From Arthrobacter stackebrandtii (GTDB taxonomy: Bacteria; Actinomycetota; Actinomycetes; Actinomycetales; Micrococcaceae): DNA of 64,000 nt. Made by a program: the position numbers and the translations under genes. Of the stretch, positions 45,205 to 63,993 are shown piece by piece; positions within the stretch are counted from its first letter, which is position 1, and every line of letters begins with the position of its first letter. The notes beneath the pieces were generated by a model. That model had not been told where the DNA came from and did no database searches. It worked only from the letters and a program-made list of their open reading frames with translations. The stretch lies in contig NZ_JAGIOI010000001.1 in assembly GCF_017876675.1 (NCBI RefSeq), positions 992,001 to 1,056,000 on the forward strand. Reading direction: 5' to 3'.

Positions 45205-45309
45205 GGCAGGAAGGGAACGTCAGTCTTTGCCCAAAGCAAAGACACCAGCCGGGTCCGCGTTATCGTGGACAACAAGACCGGGAACATCATCACCGTCATC
45301 AAGGGATAG
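45205..45309 (+). pseudogene. Truncated DUF4258-like gene
   Basis: About 34 codons, ending at the TAG at 45307, read GRKGTSVFAQSKDTSRVRVI and then VDNKTGNIITVIKG. The final part is the C-terminal strand pattern of DUF4258/BrnT-like toxins (V.VIVD..TG.IITV), but the N-terminal half is absent. It ends 4 bases before the DUF2283 gene, a frequent partner of such genes. Confidence 0.5.
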
Positions 45310-45313
45310 AGCC

Positions 45314-45541
45314 ATGGAAATTACCTACGACTCTCAGGCAGACGCAGCCTACATCAGGATCGGCGGGCCCATCGCTGACGGCCAGGCAACACAGCAACTC
45401 AACGCGATCGAAACACCCGGAGGAAACGGGGAAATCACCCTAGATTTTGATGACGCCGGACATCTGCTGGGCGTTGAAGTACTGTTCGCGTCCTCGGTGC
45501 TCGCCCCAGATGTACTAACAACCGCCACGAAAATGGACTAA
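45314..45541 (+). CDS. DUF2283 small protein
   Basis: A 75-residue protein with the DUF2283 pattern: ITYDSQADAAYIRIGGPIAD and ITLDFDDAGHLLGVEVL. It starts with ATG preceded by a GGGA. DUF2283 proteins often accompany DUF4258/BrnT-like toxins as likely antitoxins. Here the upstream toxin is truncated, so the gene is probably an orphan. Confidence 0.75.
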   Translation: MEITYDSQADAAYIRIGGPIADGQATQQLNAIETPGGNGEITLDFDDAGHLLGVEVLFASSVLAPDVLTTATKMD

Positions 45542-46089
45542 ATCCAGTTTCAGGCGATTCAGGCCCTCGTGGCAGTACCGCACGGAGCACAAACCCTGTT
45601 AAGTTCTTCGTGCTCTACTGCAACAAGGGAGTGACCGGGGCCACGCCGTGGCCGGAGCGCAAAAGCCCTGGTGCCTGGCGCCGTTCACCAACCCGCCGGC
45701 CGGCCCCCAGCCTGCACCCGGCACGAGCCCGACGACCGGACCCCTCGGCGGACGGCACGCCCGCACCCAACACCAACACCAACACCAACATGGTGGCAGG
45801 ATCCTTCTCCGCGCACGCGGCGGGCGCTCCCCGAACGGGGGCTCATGCGGCGCATGCGAAGGCTGGTGCCTCCCCGGGGCGATGGCCGGCACGGTGCCGG
45901 TGGTGGTGTGTGGGTGATGAAATGCGGGTGGCCGCCTGGTGGGGCGGCCGTGGTGGTTTAAGTGGGTGTGGCCGCCTGGTGGGGCGGCCGGGGTGTGGGT
46001 GTTAAGTGCGGGTGGCCGCCTGGTGGGGCGGCCGGGGTGTGGGTGTTAAGTGGGTGTGGCCGCCTGGTGGGGCGGCCGTGTGGTTTTGG
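45542..46089. repeat. rRNA-flank segment shared with the second operon
   Basis: No protein gene is supported. From 45648 the sequence (GTGGCCGGAGCGCAAAAGCC onward) recurs at 57618 and after, with small indels. Both copies lead into a GC-hairpin array and then a 5S gene. This is the left limit of the duplicated unit. Confidence 0.7.
45930..46079 (-). repeat. GC-rich hairpin array downstream of rRNA operon 1 (left part)
   Basis: Four perfect copies of GGCCGCCTGGTGGGGCGGCC (stem GGCCGCC/GGCGGCC) are spaced about 43 bp apart with GGTGTGGGTGTTAAGTG-type linkers. Two further decayed copies follow the IS pair at about 48833-48900. Each can form a stable hairpin in the transcript downstream of the 5S gene. 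Confidence 0.85.
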
Positions 46090-47374
46090 GGGTTAGCGGC
46101 CAGAATGTGTGTATGAAAAGTGGCTTTTGGCCAGTAATCATATGGGATGCAGGGCCCTGTACATGCTTTGAAAGCATGTACGGTGACAGTTCCCAAGAAT
46201 CACCCCAGGTGTGGTGTATGTACTAAGAAGCTCGTAAAGAATGGCAAGACCAGCGCGGGAAGAACTAGGTGGCGGTGCAAGTCCTGTGGTGCTTCCATCA
46301 CCCAGTCACGTGTCGATGTCAGCAAGAAAGCAGAGTTCACAGCGTTCCTGTCCTGGATCACCGGCAAGGACCGTCAGGAAGCCCATGCAGGCTCCGCACG
46401 CACCTTTAGGCGTCAGAGTGCCTGGTGCTGGACGGTGTCCCCTACAGCCGTCGTGAGCGGCGAAATACACCCCCAGATCATGCTTGACGGAACGTACTTC
46501 AACGACTGGTGCGTGCTGGTCGCCTACACCGGCAACCACGTCATCGCCTGGCAGTGGTGCGACAGAGAAAAGAATGCGTCCTGGTCTGCCCTGCTGCAAC
46601 AAATCCCGGCACCTGCGGTCGCGATCGTTGACGGGCACAAAGGCCTGGAAAGTGCGCTGCGCGAGCACTGGCCAGAGACGAAGGTGCAACGGTGTCTTTT
46701 TCATATCCAGCAGAACATTCGAACACACCTCACGATGCGCCCAAACCTCGATGCCGGCAAGGAATTACTGGCACTAGCCAAGGCCCTGACACCGATCCAA
46801 GACCTTGACCAAGCCGCTGTCTGGGCCGGGGAATTCGCTTCCTGGGAAGCACGCTGGGAGTCCTTCTTGAAGACCCGAACCTACGCGAAGAAGAACGGCG
46901 AGAGGCCCTCCCATATCGGCACGAACCAGCAATGGTGGTTTACACATCTACGCCTGCGTCGGGCCCGCGGAACACTGGCCACGGTATTGAAAAATGGGCA
47001 CCTGTTCACTTGGCTCACCGCCGCCACCAACGAGCACAAGATCGACCGCACCACCAGCCCCTTGGAAGGCGGAATCAATGCCGGTCTCAAGCACCTTCTA
47101 CGCGATCACCGTGGTCTCACCGACGACCACGCCAAACGAGCCGTTGACTGGTACCTCTACCTCCACAGCGAGTCTCCGAAAGACCCCTGGACGTTCGTGA
47201 AACCCAGCCACTGGCAGCCCCAAAGAAAACAAAGCAAAACCATCGAAGAGCCCATCGGGCCAGCCCTCTACGACACAGCCTTCAGCCCCGAAGACGGGAA
47301 CGGAATCCAACAAGGATGGGGCGGAAGAAGCCGATGACACGCCCGGGCCATACACACATTCTGGCCGCTAACCC
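46090..47374 (+). mobile_element. IS1249-like insertion sequence (IS256 family)
   Basis: The ends are perfect 24-bp inverted repeats: GGGTTAGCGGCCAGAATGTG plus TGTA at 46090-46113, and its complement at 47351-47374. One intact transposase lies inside. The right end touches the ISL3 element directly (47375). I see no target-site duplication. Confidence 0.9.
46147..47337 (+). CDS. IS1249-type transposase
   Basis: Up to 396 residues; a GTG at 46183 may be the true start, since relatives begin near PKNHPRC. An N-terminal zinc ribbon (C22, C25, C44, C47) binds DNA ends. The DDE triad is D114 (IMLDGTYF), D162 (AIVDGHKG) and E307 (SPLEGGIN), with the C/H motif CLFHIQQN between the second and third acids, as in mutator-like/IS256 transposases. 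The frame is intact, so the element may still move. A small hairpin (CATGCTTTGAAAGCATG) lies near the start and may limit translation. Confidence 0.92.
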   Translation: MQGPVHALKACTVTVPKNHPRCGVCTKKLVKNGKTSAGRTRWRCKSCGASITQSRVDVSKKAEFTAFLSWITGKDRQEAHAGSARTFRRQSAWCWTVSPTAVVSGEIHPQIMLDGTYFNDWCVLVAYTGNHVIAWQWCDREKNASWSALLQQIPAPAVAIVDGHKGLESALREHWPETKVQRCLFHIQQNIRTHLTMRPNLDAGKELLALAKALTPIQDLDQAAVWAGEFASWEARWESFLKTRTYAKKNGERPSHIGTNQQWWFTHLRLRRARGTLATVLKNGHLFTWLTAATNEHKIDRTTSPLEGGINAGLKHLLRDHRGLTDDHAKRAVDWYLYLHSESPKDPWTFVKPSHWQPQRKQSKTIEEPIGPALYDTAFSPEDGNGIQQGWGGRSR

Positions 47375-48821
47375 GGCTCTCCGTGGTTCGTGGTGAATTC
47401 TGGTTTCGTGTCACTGAACGGAGGTGGCTCGTAGCCTGCGTTGTGATGGATGTTCTGACGCATTCATCGATGACAGGACTACGAGCCTTGAACGAGCTTA
47501 CTTTGCCGCACGCTGATGCTGCCACCACGATCTTCAATCTTCACGATTACCGCGTTCTGGGAGCCGAGACGTTGAGTTTCGGCCAACGCAGAATCCATAT
47601 TGAAAGCACCGTCGATTCCGGATGCCCTAGCTGCGGTGTCATCGGCACCCGGCGCCATTCCGGCCGGCAGCAACGCGTTCGCGATATCCCGGTGGCTGGT
47701 CCGGTGGAAGTCGTGTGGGCCAAGCGGCGATTGTTCTGCGACGAATCATCATGTCCCCGCAGAACCTTCTCTGAATCCACGCTCGAGATCCCGGCCAGGT
47801 CACGCACCACGAGCCGGCTCCATGGCGCACTCGTTGATGCGGTGGTCTCTTTCCGGGCGGGCAGCGACAGAAACAGCCATCGCCCATGGGGTCTCGTGGT
47901 GGTTGGTGCAAAAAGCCTTGACCTTGGCGGCAACGAAACTGCCCAACGTTGATCTCTTACGGCCACGCATGCTCGGTATTGATGAACACCGTTTCCGGTC
48001 CGTGCGCTTCTTCAAAGACCCGGAAACGAGTCTCTGGAAGCGCATTGAGCCGTGGATGACGACGATCGTTGACCTGGATACCGGGCAGATACTGGGTGTT
48101 GTTGACGGGCGAGACCACACCGGGGTCGGTGCGTGGCTCATCAAGCGGCCCCTGGAGTGGCGGCTCGGCGTGCAAGTTGTTGCTATTGATCCCTCAGCAG
48201 CCTTCCGAAAAGCATTGCGGATGTGGCTGCCCCGCACCGCCGTCTCAGTGGATCATTTCCATCTGATCCAGCTAGCGAATCAGGCACTGACAGAAGTCAG
48301 GCAGCAACTTTCTCATCAGGTACGTGGTCGCCGTGGCCGGGCCGTGGATCCAGCCTGGGCGCACCGGATGCTGCTCCTGCGGGCCAGCGACACACTCTCA
48401 GATCGAGCACGGGCGAAGCTAGAGACAGTCTTCGCGACCGATGACCCGACGAGGAAACTCAAGGCTGCCTGGGACGTGAAAGAGCAAGTGCGAATGCTGC
48501 TGCGCACCGGCTCCTTGGAGGATGCCGAGCTGGCCAAGGAAGAACTCGAACGCCTCGTCAAGGAATCCAATCAGCCAGAAACGACCAGGCTCTGGCGGAC
48601 CATTTGCCGTTGGTGGAAAGAGATCGAGGTCCTCATCGTCACCGGCGCCACCACAGGAAAAGTCGAAGCCAACAACACCAGCATCAAACACATCAAGAGG
48701 ACCGGCCGTGGCTTCGTCAATAGCGCCAACTACACAACACGTATTATGCTCAGGAGCGCCGCCCGAACAGCGGTGAATCATCCATGACAACAATGGAATT
48801 CACCACGAACCACGGAGAGCC
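47375..48821 (+). mobile_element. ISL3-family insertion sequence
   Basis: The ends are perfect 26-bp inverted repeats, GGCTCTCCGTGGTTCGTGGT plus GAATTC at 47375-47400, with the complement at 48796-48821. It begins on the base after the IS1249-like element ends. An internal inverted repeat (GGCTCGTAG / CTACGAGCC, about 47426-47487) lies before the transposase. The expected 8-bp target duplication is not visible. Confidence 0.9.
47470..48787 (+). pseudogene. ISL3-family transposase with a frameshift
   Basis: The first frame (47470 to about 47865) gives the zinc-finger/HTH part: FNLHDYRVLGAETLSF, CPSCGVIGTRRHS and VRDIPVAGPVEVVWAKRRLF. The protein then continues in the next frame (RAATETAIAHGVSWWLVQKA), through MLGIDEHRFRSV (first Asp), VVAIDPSAAFRKAL (second Asp), and EANNTSIKHIKRTGRGF (the Glu) to 48787. 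The join at about 47865 lacks a slippery motif I recognise, so this is more probably a disabling frameshift than a programmed one. The rest is complete (about 435 residues in total). Confidence 0.8.
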
Positions 48822-48996
48822 GGTTAAAGGGGTGTGGCCGTCTGGTGGGGCGGCCGGGGTGTGGGTGTTGAGTGCGGGTGGCCGCTTGGTGAGGCGGCCG
48901 TGGTGGTACCGGTGGTGTGGTGGTGGTGTGGTTTGGTTTTTAAGTGGAGGGAGGCCCCGCACCTGGTGGTGTGGGGCCTCGACCTCGTTTTGGTGT
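48822..48996 (-). repeat. Remaining GC-hairpin array and 5S hairpin, operon 1
   Basis: It holds two decayed array units (GGCCGTCTGGTGGGGCGGCC and GGCCGCTTGGTGAGGCGGCC) and, at 48951-48980, a strong hairpin (GAGGCCCCGCAC / GTGTGGGGCCTC) just downstream of the 5S gene. The hairpin is a likely transcription end or processing site, though no T-run follows it. Confidence 0.7.
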
Positions 48997-49116
48997 TGTC
49001 CGGCGGTGTCCTACTCTCCCACATCCTCTCGAATGCAGTACCATCGGCGCTGTGGGTCTTAGCTTCCGGGTTCGGAATGGGACCGGGCGTTTCCCCCACG
49101 CTATGACCACCGTAAC
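48997..49116 (-). rRNA. rrf: 5S ribosomal RNA, operon 1
   Basis: A 120-nt molecule on the minus strand starting GTTACGGTGGTCATAGCGTG and ending CACCGCCGGACA. It has the actinobacterial CCCGGTCCCATTCCGAACCC core. The terminal stem bases pair. Confidence 0.97.
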
Positions 49117-49335
49117 TCGTTCCCCGAACCGTGTTTGGTTGGGTGGCTTGTTGGGTGTTCCTTTTGTGAACAACTTGTTGTTATTTTATTGTACAGGCCC
49201 CTGGTGCCGTCCCGTACCGTTGTGGTGGTGGGGGTGGTCACAGGGTTTCTGTGGTGTTGGGTTTCCAAACGGTTTGTTGTTTGGGAACCACATAGTGAAC
49301 GCGAGCAGTCTTAGTGTTTATAAGAGTGTGTGTGG

Positions 49336-54590
<5,255 letters not shown>

Positions 54591-54749
54591 AATAACTAAA
54601 CAGACACACACAACCACACCGGAAAAAGATGACAGCTGCGTGCACTAAATTCGAAACCAGCTAAACGATCATGCATCACCACAGGGGCGGCAACACACAA
54701 CCAAATAACCAATCAAATAAATAAATTGGTATCAATAAAACTTGGCACA

Positions 54750-54770
54750 CTATTGAGTTCTCAAACAACA
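54750..54770 (-). promoter_or_regulatory. Leader boxA, operon 1
   Basis: The minus strand reads TGTTGTTTGAGAACTCAATA with a final G, the same boxA as in mycobacterial rRNA leaders. It lies about 160 bp before 16S. Confidence 0.85.
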
Positions 54771-54844
54771 ACCACACCCAGCCACACACCCAAACCAAAA
54801 CAAACGCTTCAGTCCGTGGCGATCAGCACCGGGGCAACTTTTCA

Positions 54845-54873
54845 ATCTTACCCCCCAACAAGCCAGAAAGCAA
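54845..54873 (-). promoter_or_regulatory. rRNA promoter, operon 1
   Basis: TTGCTT (54868-54873), a 17-bp spacer and TAAGAT (54845-54850). Sequence identity with operon 2 stops at about 54853, inside the spacer, so the -10 is shared and the -35 is not. Confidence 0.65.
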
Positions 54874-55494
54874 AACCAACCAAACCGGCCAGCCCCACCC
54901 ACCAGAACACAACCATCCACCAGCAAAACAAGTCCGCCGGCAAACAATCAAGAAAGGGGATCCGTTGACCTCCGCACCAAGCGGGGCAACTCGAAAAACA
55001 ATACACCCCTTTCCACCCAAACGCACATCCACCACCACCCCCCACCACCCAAAAACACCCCACACCAACCCACCAACCCCCCAAAAACCCCGGAAACACA
55101 ACCAACAAACACCCCACTGTGATCCCCATCCCACACCCCACCAACACCCAAAAACCACCACCAAAACCACCACCAAAACCACCACCACCATGACCCACAC
55201 CACCCCACCAGACCAGACCACGCACCCTCCGCCCGACACCCCGCACCACAAAAAACCCGGGGCCCAGGGGCACACCACCAGACCCAGCAACCAGACCCCG
55301 GCCCATCGCTGGCAGCAACCAGCCCCCTGCACCCCCGCCACCAGGCCCCCGCCCATAGGTTGCAGCAACCCGGCCCCGGGGCACCAGGGAACAAGCCACC
55401 AGGGCCGCCGGCCGGGCAACAAATCCACCATCCCGGGCCACCAGCGTCACACCCGGACCATGACCGCCGGCAAAAAAATGCGTCCGTGCCACGG
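54874..55494. other. A/C-rich region upstream of rRNA operon 1
   Basis: No gene is supported. From about 54990 to 55250 the plus strand is almost only A and C, with repeated ACCACCACCAAA-like blocks; the minus strand is therefore G/T-rich. Long open frames here on both strands are low-complexity and I reject them. Confidence 0.6.
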
Positions 55495-55689
55495 CACCCG
55501 GCTCCCGGCACCCGCCCCAGCAGCCACAACACCAGACCTGACGCGACGACAGTGCAGGCGAGACAGGCAGCCAAGGGAAACCAGCCCCAGGGCAGGCAGA
55601 CGGCCAAGGGAAACCAGCCCCAGGGCAGGCAGACGGCCAAGGGAAACCAGCCCCAGGGCAGGCAGACGGCCAAGGGAAACCTGCCCCCC
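55495..55689 (+). repeat. Direct repeat A with 33-bp tandem units, left of IS110
   Basis: It begins CACCCGGCTCCCGGCACCCG and ends in four 33-bp units carrying CCAAGGGAAACC (at about 55571, 55604, 55637 and 55670). The 129-bp segment 57149-57277 on the other side of the IS is the same sequence with two fewer units. Confidence 0.85.
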
Positions 55690-55948
55690 GTTACCTTTTT
55701 AGTAGCCCCTAAACGAGTAAGAATTGGGGTTGTTGGCCTGTCGGTCCCGGCATGATTAAGTCCCCCAGTCGTTGATGATCCGGGGGGTGTTGTCACCGGG
55801 GTCCGATAGGCGCCAGGGGATCGCTAATGGGGACCGGACCAGCACAAGGAACCGTCGTGTAGGTCAGCCGTAACGTGGATGCCGAGCCTTGCCGCCGTAG
55901 GACAAGCCAACGAATGTTTCACAGGACTAGATTTCTGGGAGGTTTACG
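55690..55948 (+). ncRNA. Candidate IS110 bridge RNA region
   Basis: 259 bp of noncoding DNA lie between the apparent left end of the element and the transposase start. It is rich in short inverted repeats (for example GGTCCGATAGG ... GGACCGGACC, and CCCCCAG ... CCGGGGGG). In IS110-group elements the bridge RNA that pairs with both the target and the donor DNA is encoded in this position. I assign it by position and family only; loops and guides are not resolved. Confidence 0.5.
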
Positions 55949-57148
55949 TTGATCAACAACCATGACGAAGTCGATATCTTCATCGGTGTTGACGTCGGAA
56001 AGAGCAATCACCACGCGGTCGCTATTGACCGGGCAGGCAAGAAAATCCTGGACCGGGCCCTGCCTCAGGACGAGGCGAAGATCCGGGCGATCATCCAGGC
56101 CGTGGCCGGCAAAGGCACAGTGCTGCTCGTCGTTGACCAGCCCTCGACCATCGGGGCGCTGCCGGTGGCCGTGGCCCGTGCCGAGGGCATCATGGTCGGC
56201 TACATTCCCGGCTTGGCCATGCGTCGCATCGCGGACCTGCACCCGGGAGAGGCGAAGACCGACGCCCGGGATGCTGCCATTATTGCCGAGGCAGCCAGGT
56301 CGCTGCCGCACACGCTGCGTTCGATCGCCCTGGCTGATGAGCAGGCCGCGGAACTGTCCATGCTCTGTGGTTTCGATGATGATCTGGCCAAGCAGGCCAC
56401 CGCGACCTCGAACCGGATCCGGGGCCTGCTCACCCAGATCCACCCGGCCCTGGAACGGGTTATCGGCGGCCATCTGGACCACCCGGCCATGGCCGAGTTG
56501 CTGATCAAATACCCCTCCCCGGAGAAGATCCATAACGCCGGGCAAACCCGGGTCAGGACGCGGTTGACCAAGTACGCTCCGCGGGGCGGGAAACCCTGGT
56601 CTGCGGACATCTTCGCCGCCCTGAGCGAGCAGACAGTGACCGTGCCCGGGAGCGGTTCAGCCGGGATCGTGCTGGCCCAACTCGCCGCGATGCTCAAGCA
56701 ACTGCGCACCGCCCGCAATGAACTGCTGACACAGATCGAAGCGCTCGTGGAGGCCCACCCTCTTCACGAGGTCCTGACCTCCATGCCGGCCGTCGGTGTC
56801 AGGACCGCAGCACGCATCATCACCGAAGTCGCCGGCAAAGAATTCCAATCCTCCGGGCACCTGGCCTCCTACGCCGGCCTCGCCCCGGTCACCTGGCGCT
56901 CCGGGACCTCGATCCGCGGCGACCACCCCTCAAGGAAAGGCAACAAAACCCTGAAACGGGCCTTCTTCCTCTCCGCGTTCGCCGCGCTCAAAGACCCGCT
57001 CTCACGCGCCTACTACGACCGGAAACGCGCCGAGGGCAAACGGCACAACCAAGCCCTGATCGCCCTCGCCAGACGCCGCTGCGACGTCCTGTTCGCAATG
57101 CTCCGCGACGGCACCCTCTACGACGCCCCAACCATCAAAACCACCTAA
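55949..57148 (+). CDS. IS110-family transposase (DEDD, bridge-RNA guided)
   Basis: 399 residues from the TTG at 55949 (GGGAGG seven bases upstream). The N-terminal RuvC-like DEDD domain opens IFIGVDVGKSNHHAVAI (D15) and includes AKTDARDAAIIAEAARS. A helical middle part precedes the C-terminal Transposase_20 domain: LTSMPAVGVRTAARIITEV, GHLASYAGLAPVTWRSGTS (the catalytic Ser near RSGTS) and RKGNKTLKRAFFLSAFAAL. IS110 recombinases join DNA with a guide RNA encoded by the element. The frame is intact and may be active. Confidence 0.93.
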   Translation: MINNHDEVDIFIGVDVGKSNHHAVAIDRAGKKILDRALPQDEAKIRAIIQAVAGKGTVLLVVDQPSTIGALPVAVARAEGIMVGYIPGLAMRRIADLHPGEAKTDARDAAIIAEAARSLPHTLRSIALADEQAAELSMLCGFDDDLAKQATATSNRIRGLLTQIHPALERVIGGHLDHPAMAELLIKYPSPEKIHNAGQTRVRTRLTKYAPRGGKPWSADIFAALSEQTVTVPGSGSAGIVLAQLAAMLKQLRTARNELLTQIEALVEAHPLHEVLTSMPAVGVRTAARIITEVAGKEFQSSGHLASYAGLAPVTWRSGTSIRGDHPSRKGNKTLKRAFFLSAFAALKDPLSRAYYDRKRAEGKRHNQALIALARRRCDVLFAMLRDGTLYDAPTIKTT

Positions 57149-57277
57149 CACCCGGCTCCCGGCACCCGCCCCAGCAGCCACAACACCAGACCTGACGCGA
57201 CGACAGTGCAGGCGAGACAGGCAGCCAAGGGAAACCAGCCCCAGGGCAGGCAGACGGCCAAGGGAAACCTGCCCCCC
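57149..57277 (+). repeat. Direct repeat A', right of IS110
   Basis: 129 bp identical in order to 55495-55689 minus two 33-bp units. It begins on the base after the transposase stop codon and continues into AGGGCAGGCC, the expected onward sequence of the array. Confidence 0.85.
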
Positions 57278-57818
57278 AGGGCAGGCCGGAGGCCATGGGA
57301 AACCTGCCCCCGGACCCGTGTACGGGAGCCGTCCCCGGGGTCCGGCACCGCCAACAGTGCGATTCCAGCCGGGCGATGAAGGCCCCGGCACCCCTTCAAG
57401 GACCTCCCTCCCCAGCCCAAACCCCATACCACCCACACCCCACAACCCCACGGCAGCACGGCTGCAGGGGCAGCGGGGCAGGTGGCGTCGGCGGATTCCT
57501 TGCGGGATGCCGGTGTTTGAACCGGCAACCACCGGGACCGGCACGAAAGGAAGGCACCAGGGAACCAGCCACACCGGCAACGCCGGGCCCGCCGGGCGTT
57601 CCGGCAACCGGTCATACGTGGCCGGAGCGCAAAAGCCCTGGCGCCGTTCGTCAACCCGGGGCCGGCACCGGCAGCTGCCTGGTGGCAGGATCCTTCTCCG
57701 CGCACGCGGCGGGCGCTCCCCGAACGGGGGCTCATGCGGCGCATGCGAAGGCTGGTGCCTCCCCGGGGCGATGGCCGGCACGGTGCCGGTGGTGGTGTGT
57801 GGGTGATGAAATGCGGGT
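57278..57818. other. Intergenic region before the second hairpin array
   Basis: No gene is supported. From 57618 it repeats the segment seen at 45648 (GTGGCCGGAGCGCAAAAGCC) with indels. The part before it is GC-rich and shares the 33-bp repeat theme. Long minus-strand frames here include low-complexity and repeat sequence. Confidence 0.5.
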
Positions 57819-58006
57819 GGCCGCCTGGTGGGGCGGCCGGGGTGATGAAATGCGGGTGGCCGCCTGGTGGGGCGGCCGTGGTGGTTTAAGTGGGTGTGGC
57901 CGCCTGGTGGGGCGGCCGGGGTGTGGGTGTTAAGTGCGGGTGGCCGCCTGGTGGGGCGGCCGGGGTGTGGGTGGTTAAAGGGGTGTGGCCGCCTGGTGGG
58001 GCGGCC
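57819..58006 (-). repeat. GC-rich hairpin array downstream of rRNA operon 2
   Basis: Five copies of GGCCGCCTGGTGGGGCGGCC, the same unit as after operon 1, with GGGTGATGAAATGCGGGTG or GGTGTGGGTGTTAAGTG linkers. The array is uninterrupted here, and a further decayed hairpin (GGCCGCGGAGAGCCGCC) follows at about 58025. Confidence 0.85.
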
Positions 58007-58068
58007 ATGGTGTGTGGTTGAGCCGGCCGCGGAGAGCCGCCGTGGTGGTTTTGGTGTTTAAGTGGAGG

Positions 58069-58098
58069 GAGGCCCCGCACCTGGTGGTGTGGGGCCTC
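58069..58098 (-). terminator. Hairpin after 5S, operon 2
   Basis: GAGGCCCCGCAC / GTGTGGGGCCTC, as at 48951-48980. It lies 18 bases beyond the 3' end of the 5S gene and is likely a transcription end or processing site. Confidence 0.6.
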
Positions 58099-58116
58099 GA
58101 CCTCTTTTTTTGGTGT

Positions 58117-58236
58117 TGTCCGGCGGTGTCCTACTCTCCCACATCCTCTCGAATGCAGTACCATCGGCGCTGTGGGTCTTAGCTTCCGGGTTCGGAATGG
58201 GACCGGGCGTTTCCCCCACGCTATGACCACCGTAAC
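58117..58236 (-). rRNA. rrf: 5S ribosomal RNA, operon 2
   Basis: Identical to the operon 1 5S gene over its 120 nt. Confidence 0.97.
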
Positions 58237-58455
58237 TCGTTCCCCGAACCGTGTTTGGTTGGGTGGCTTGTTGGGTGTTCCTTTTGTGAACAACTTGTTG
58301 TTATTTTATTGTACAGGCCCCTGGTGCCGTCCCGTACCGTGTTGGTGGTGGGGGTGGTTACAGGGTTTCTGTGGTGTTGGGTTTCCAAACGGTTTGTTGT
58401 TTGGGAACCACATAGTGAACGCGAGCAGTCTTAGTGTTTATAAGAGTGTGTGTGG

Positions 58456-63709
<5,254 letters not shown>

Positions 63710-63868
63710 AATAACTAAACAGACACACACAACCACACCGGAAAAAGGCGACAGCTGCGTGCACTAAATTCGAAACCAGCTAAACGATCATGCATCACCA
63801 CAGGGGCGGCAACACACAACCAAATAACCAATCAAATAAATAAATTGGTATCAATAAAACTTGGCACA

Positions 63869-63889
63869 CTATTGAGTTCTCAAACAACA
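63869..63889 (-). promoter_or_regulatory. Leader boxA, operon 2
   Basis: The same boxA as at 54750-54770. Confidence 0.85.
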
Positions 63890-63963
63890 ACCACACCCAG
63901 CCACACACCCAAACCAAAACAAACGCTTCAGTCCGCGGCGATCAGCACCGGGGCAACTTTTCA

Positions 63964-63993
63964 ATCTTACCCGCATAAATTCTCCGGAGTCAA
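63964..63993 (-). promoter_or_regulatory. rRNA promoter, operon 2
   Basis: TTGACT (63988-63993), an 18-bp spacer and TAAGAT (63964-63969). The -35 is closer to consensus than that of operon 1. Similarity between the operons ends at about 63972. The upstream region is cut by the window edge. Confidence 0.7.

Larger units (their letters stand above)
55690..57148 (+). mobile_element. IS110-family insertion sequence
   Basis: An element with a single transposase and a long left noncoding part, no terminal inverted repeats, and a right boundary at or just after the transposase stop. The boundaries are inferred from the flanking 129-bp direct repeats, where homology breaks exactly at 55690 and 57148. 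Confidence 0.75.

Noticed and set aside
45599-45892. Frame shared with the 57.7-kb copy (starts MPAIAPGRHQPSHAPHEPPF)
   Set aside because: Conserved because the DNA is duplicated; Pro/Arg-rich composition, no ribosome binding site or known domain.
55565-55689. Possible CRISPR array
   Set aside because: The 33-bp units are contiguous with no variable spacers, and no cas genes are present.
54823-55796. Long Gly/Trp-rich frames on the minus strand
   Set aside because: Low-complexity translation of an A/C-biased, repeat-containing noncoding region.
57002-57781. 259-codon minus-strand frame overlapping the IS110 transposase
   Set aside because: Overlaps a clear transposase and repeats; no family signal.
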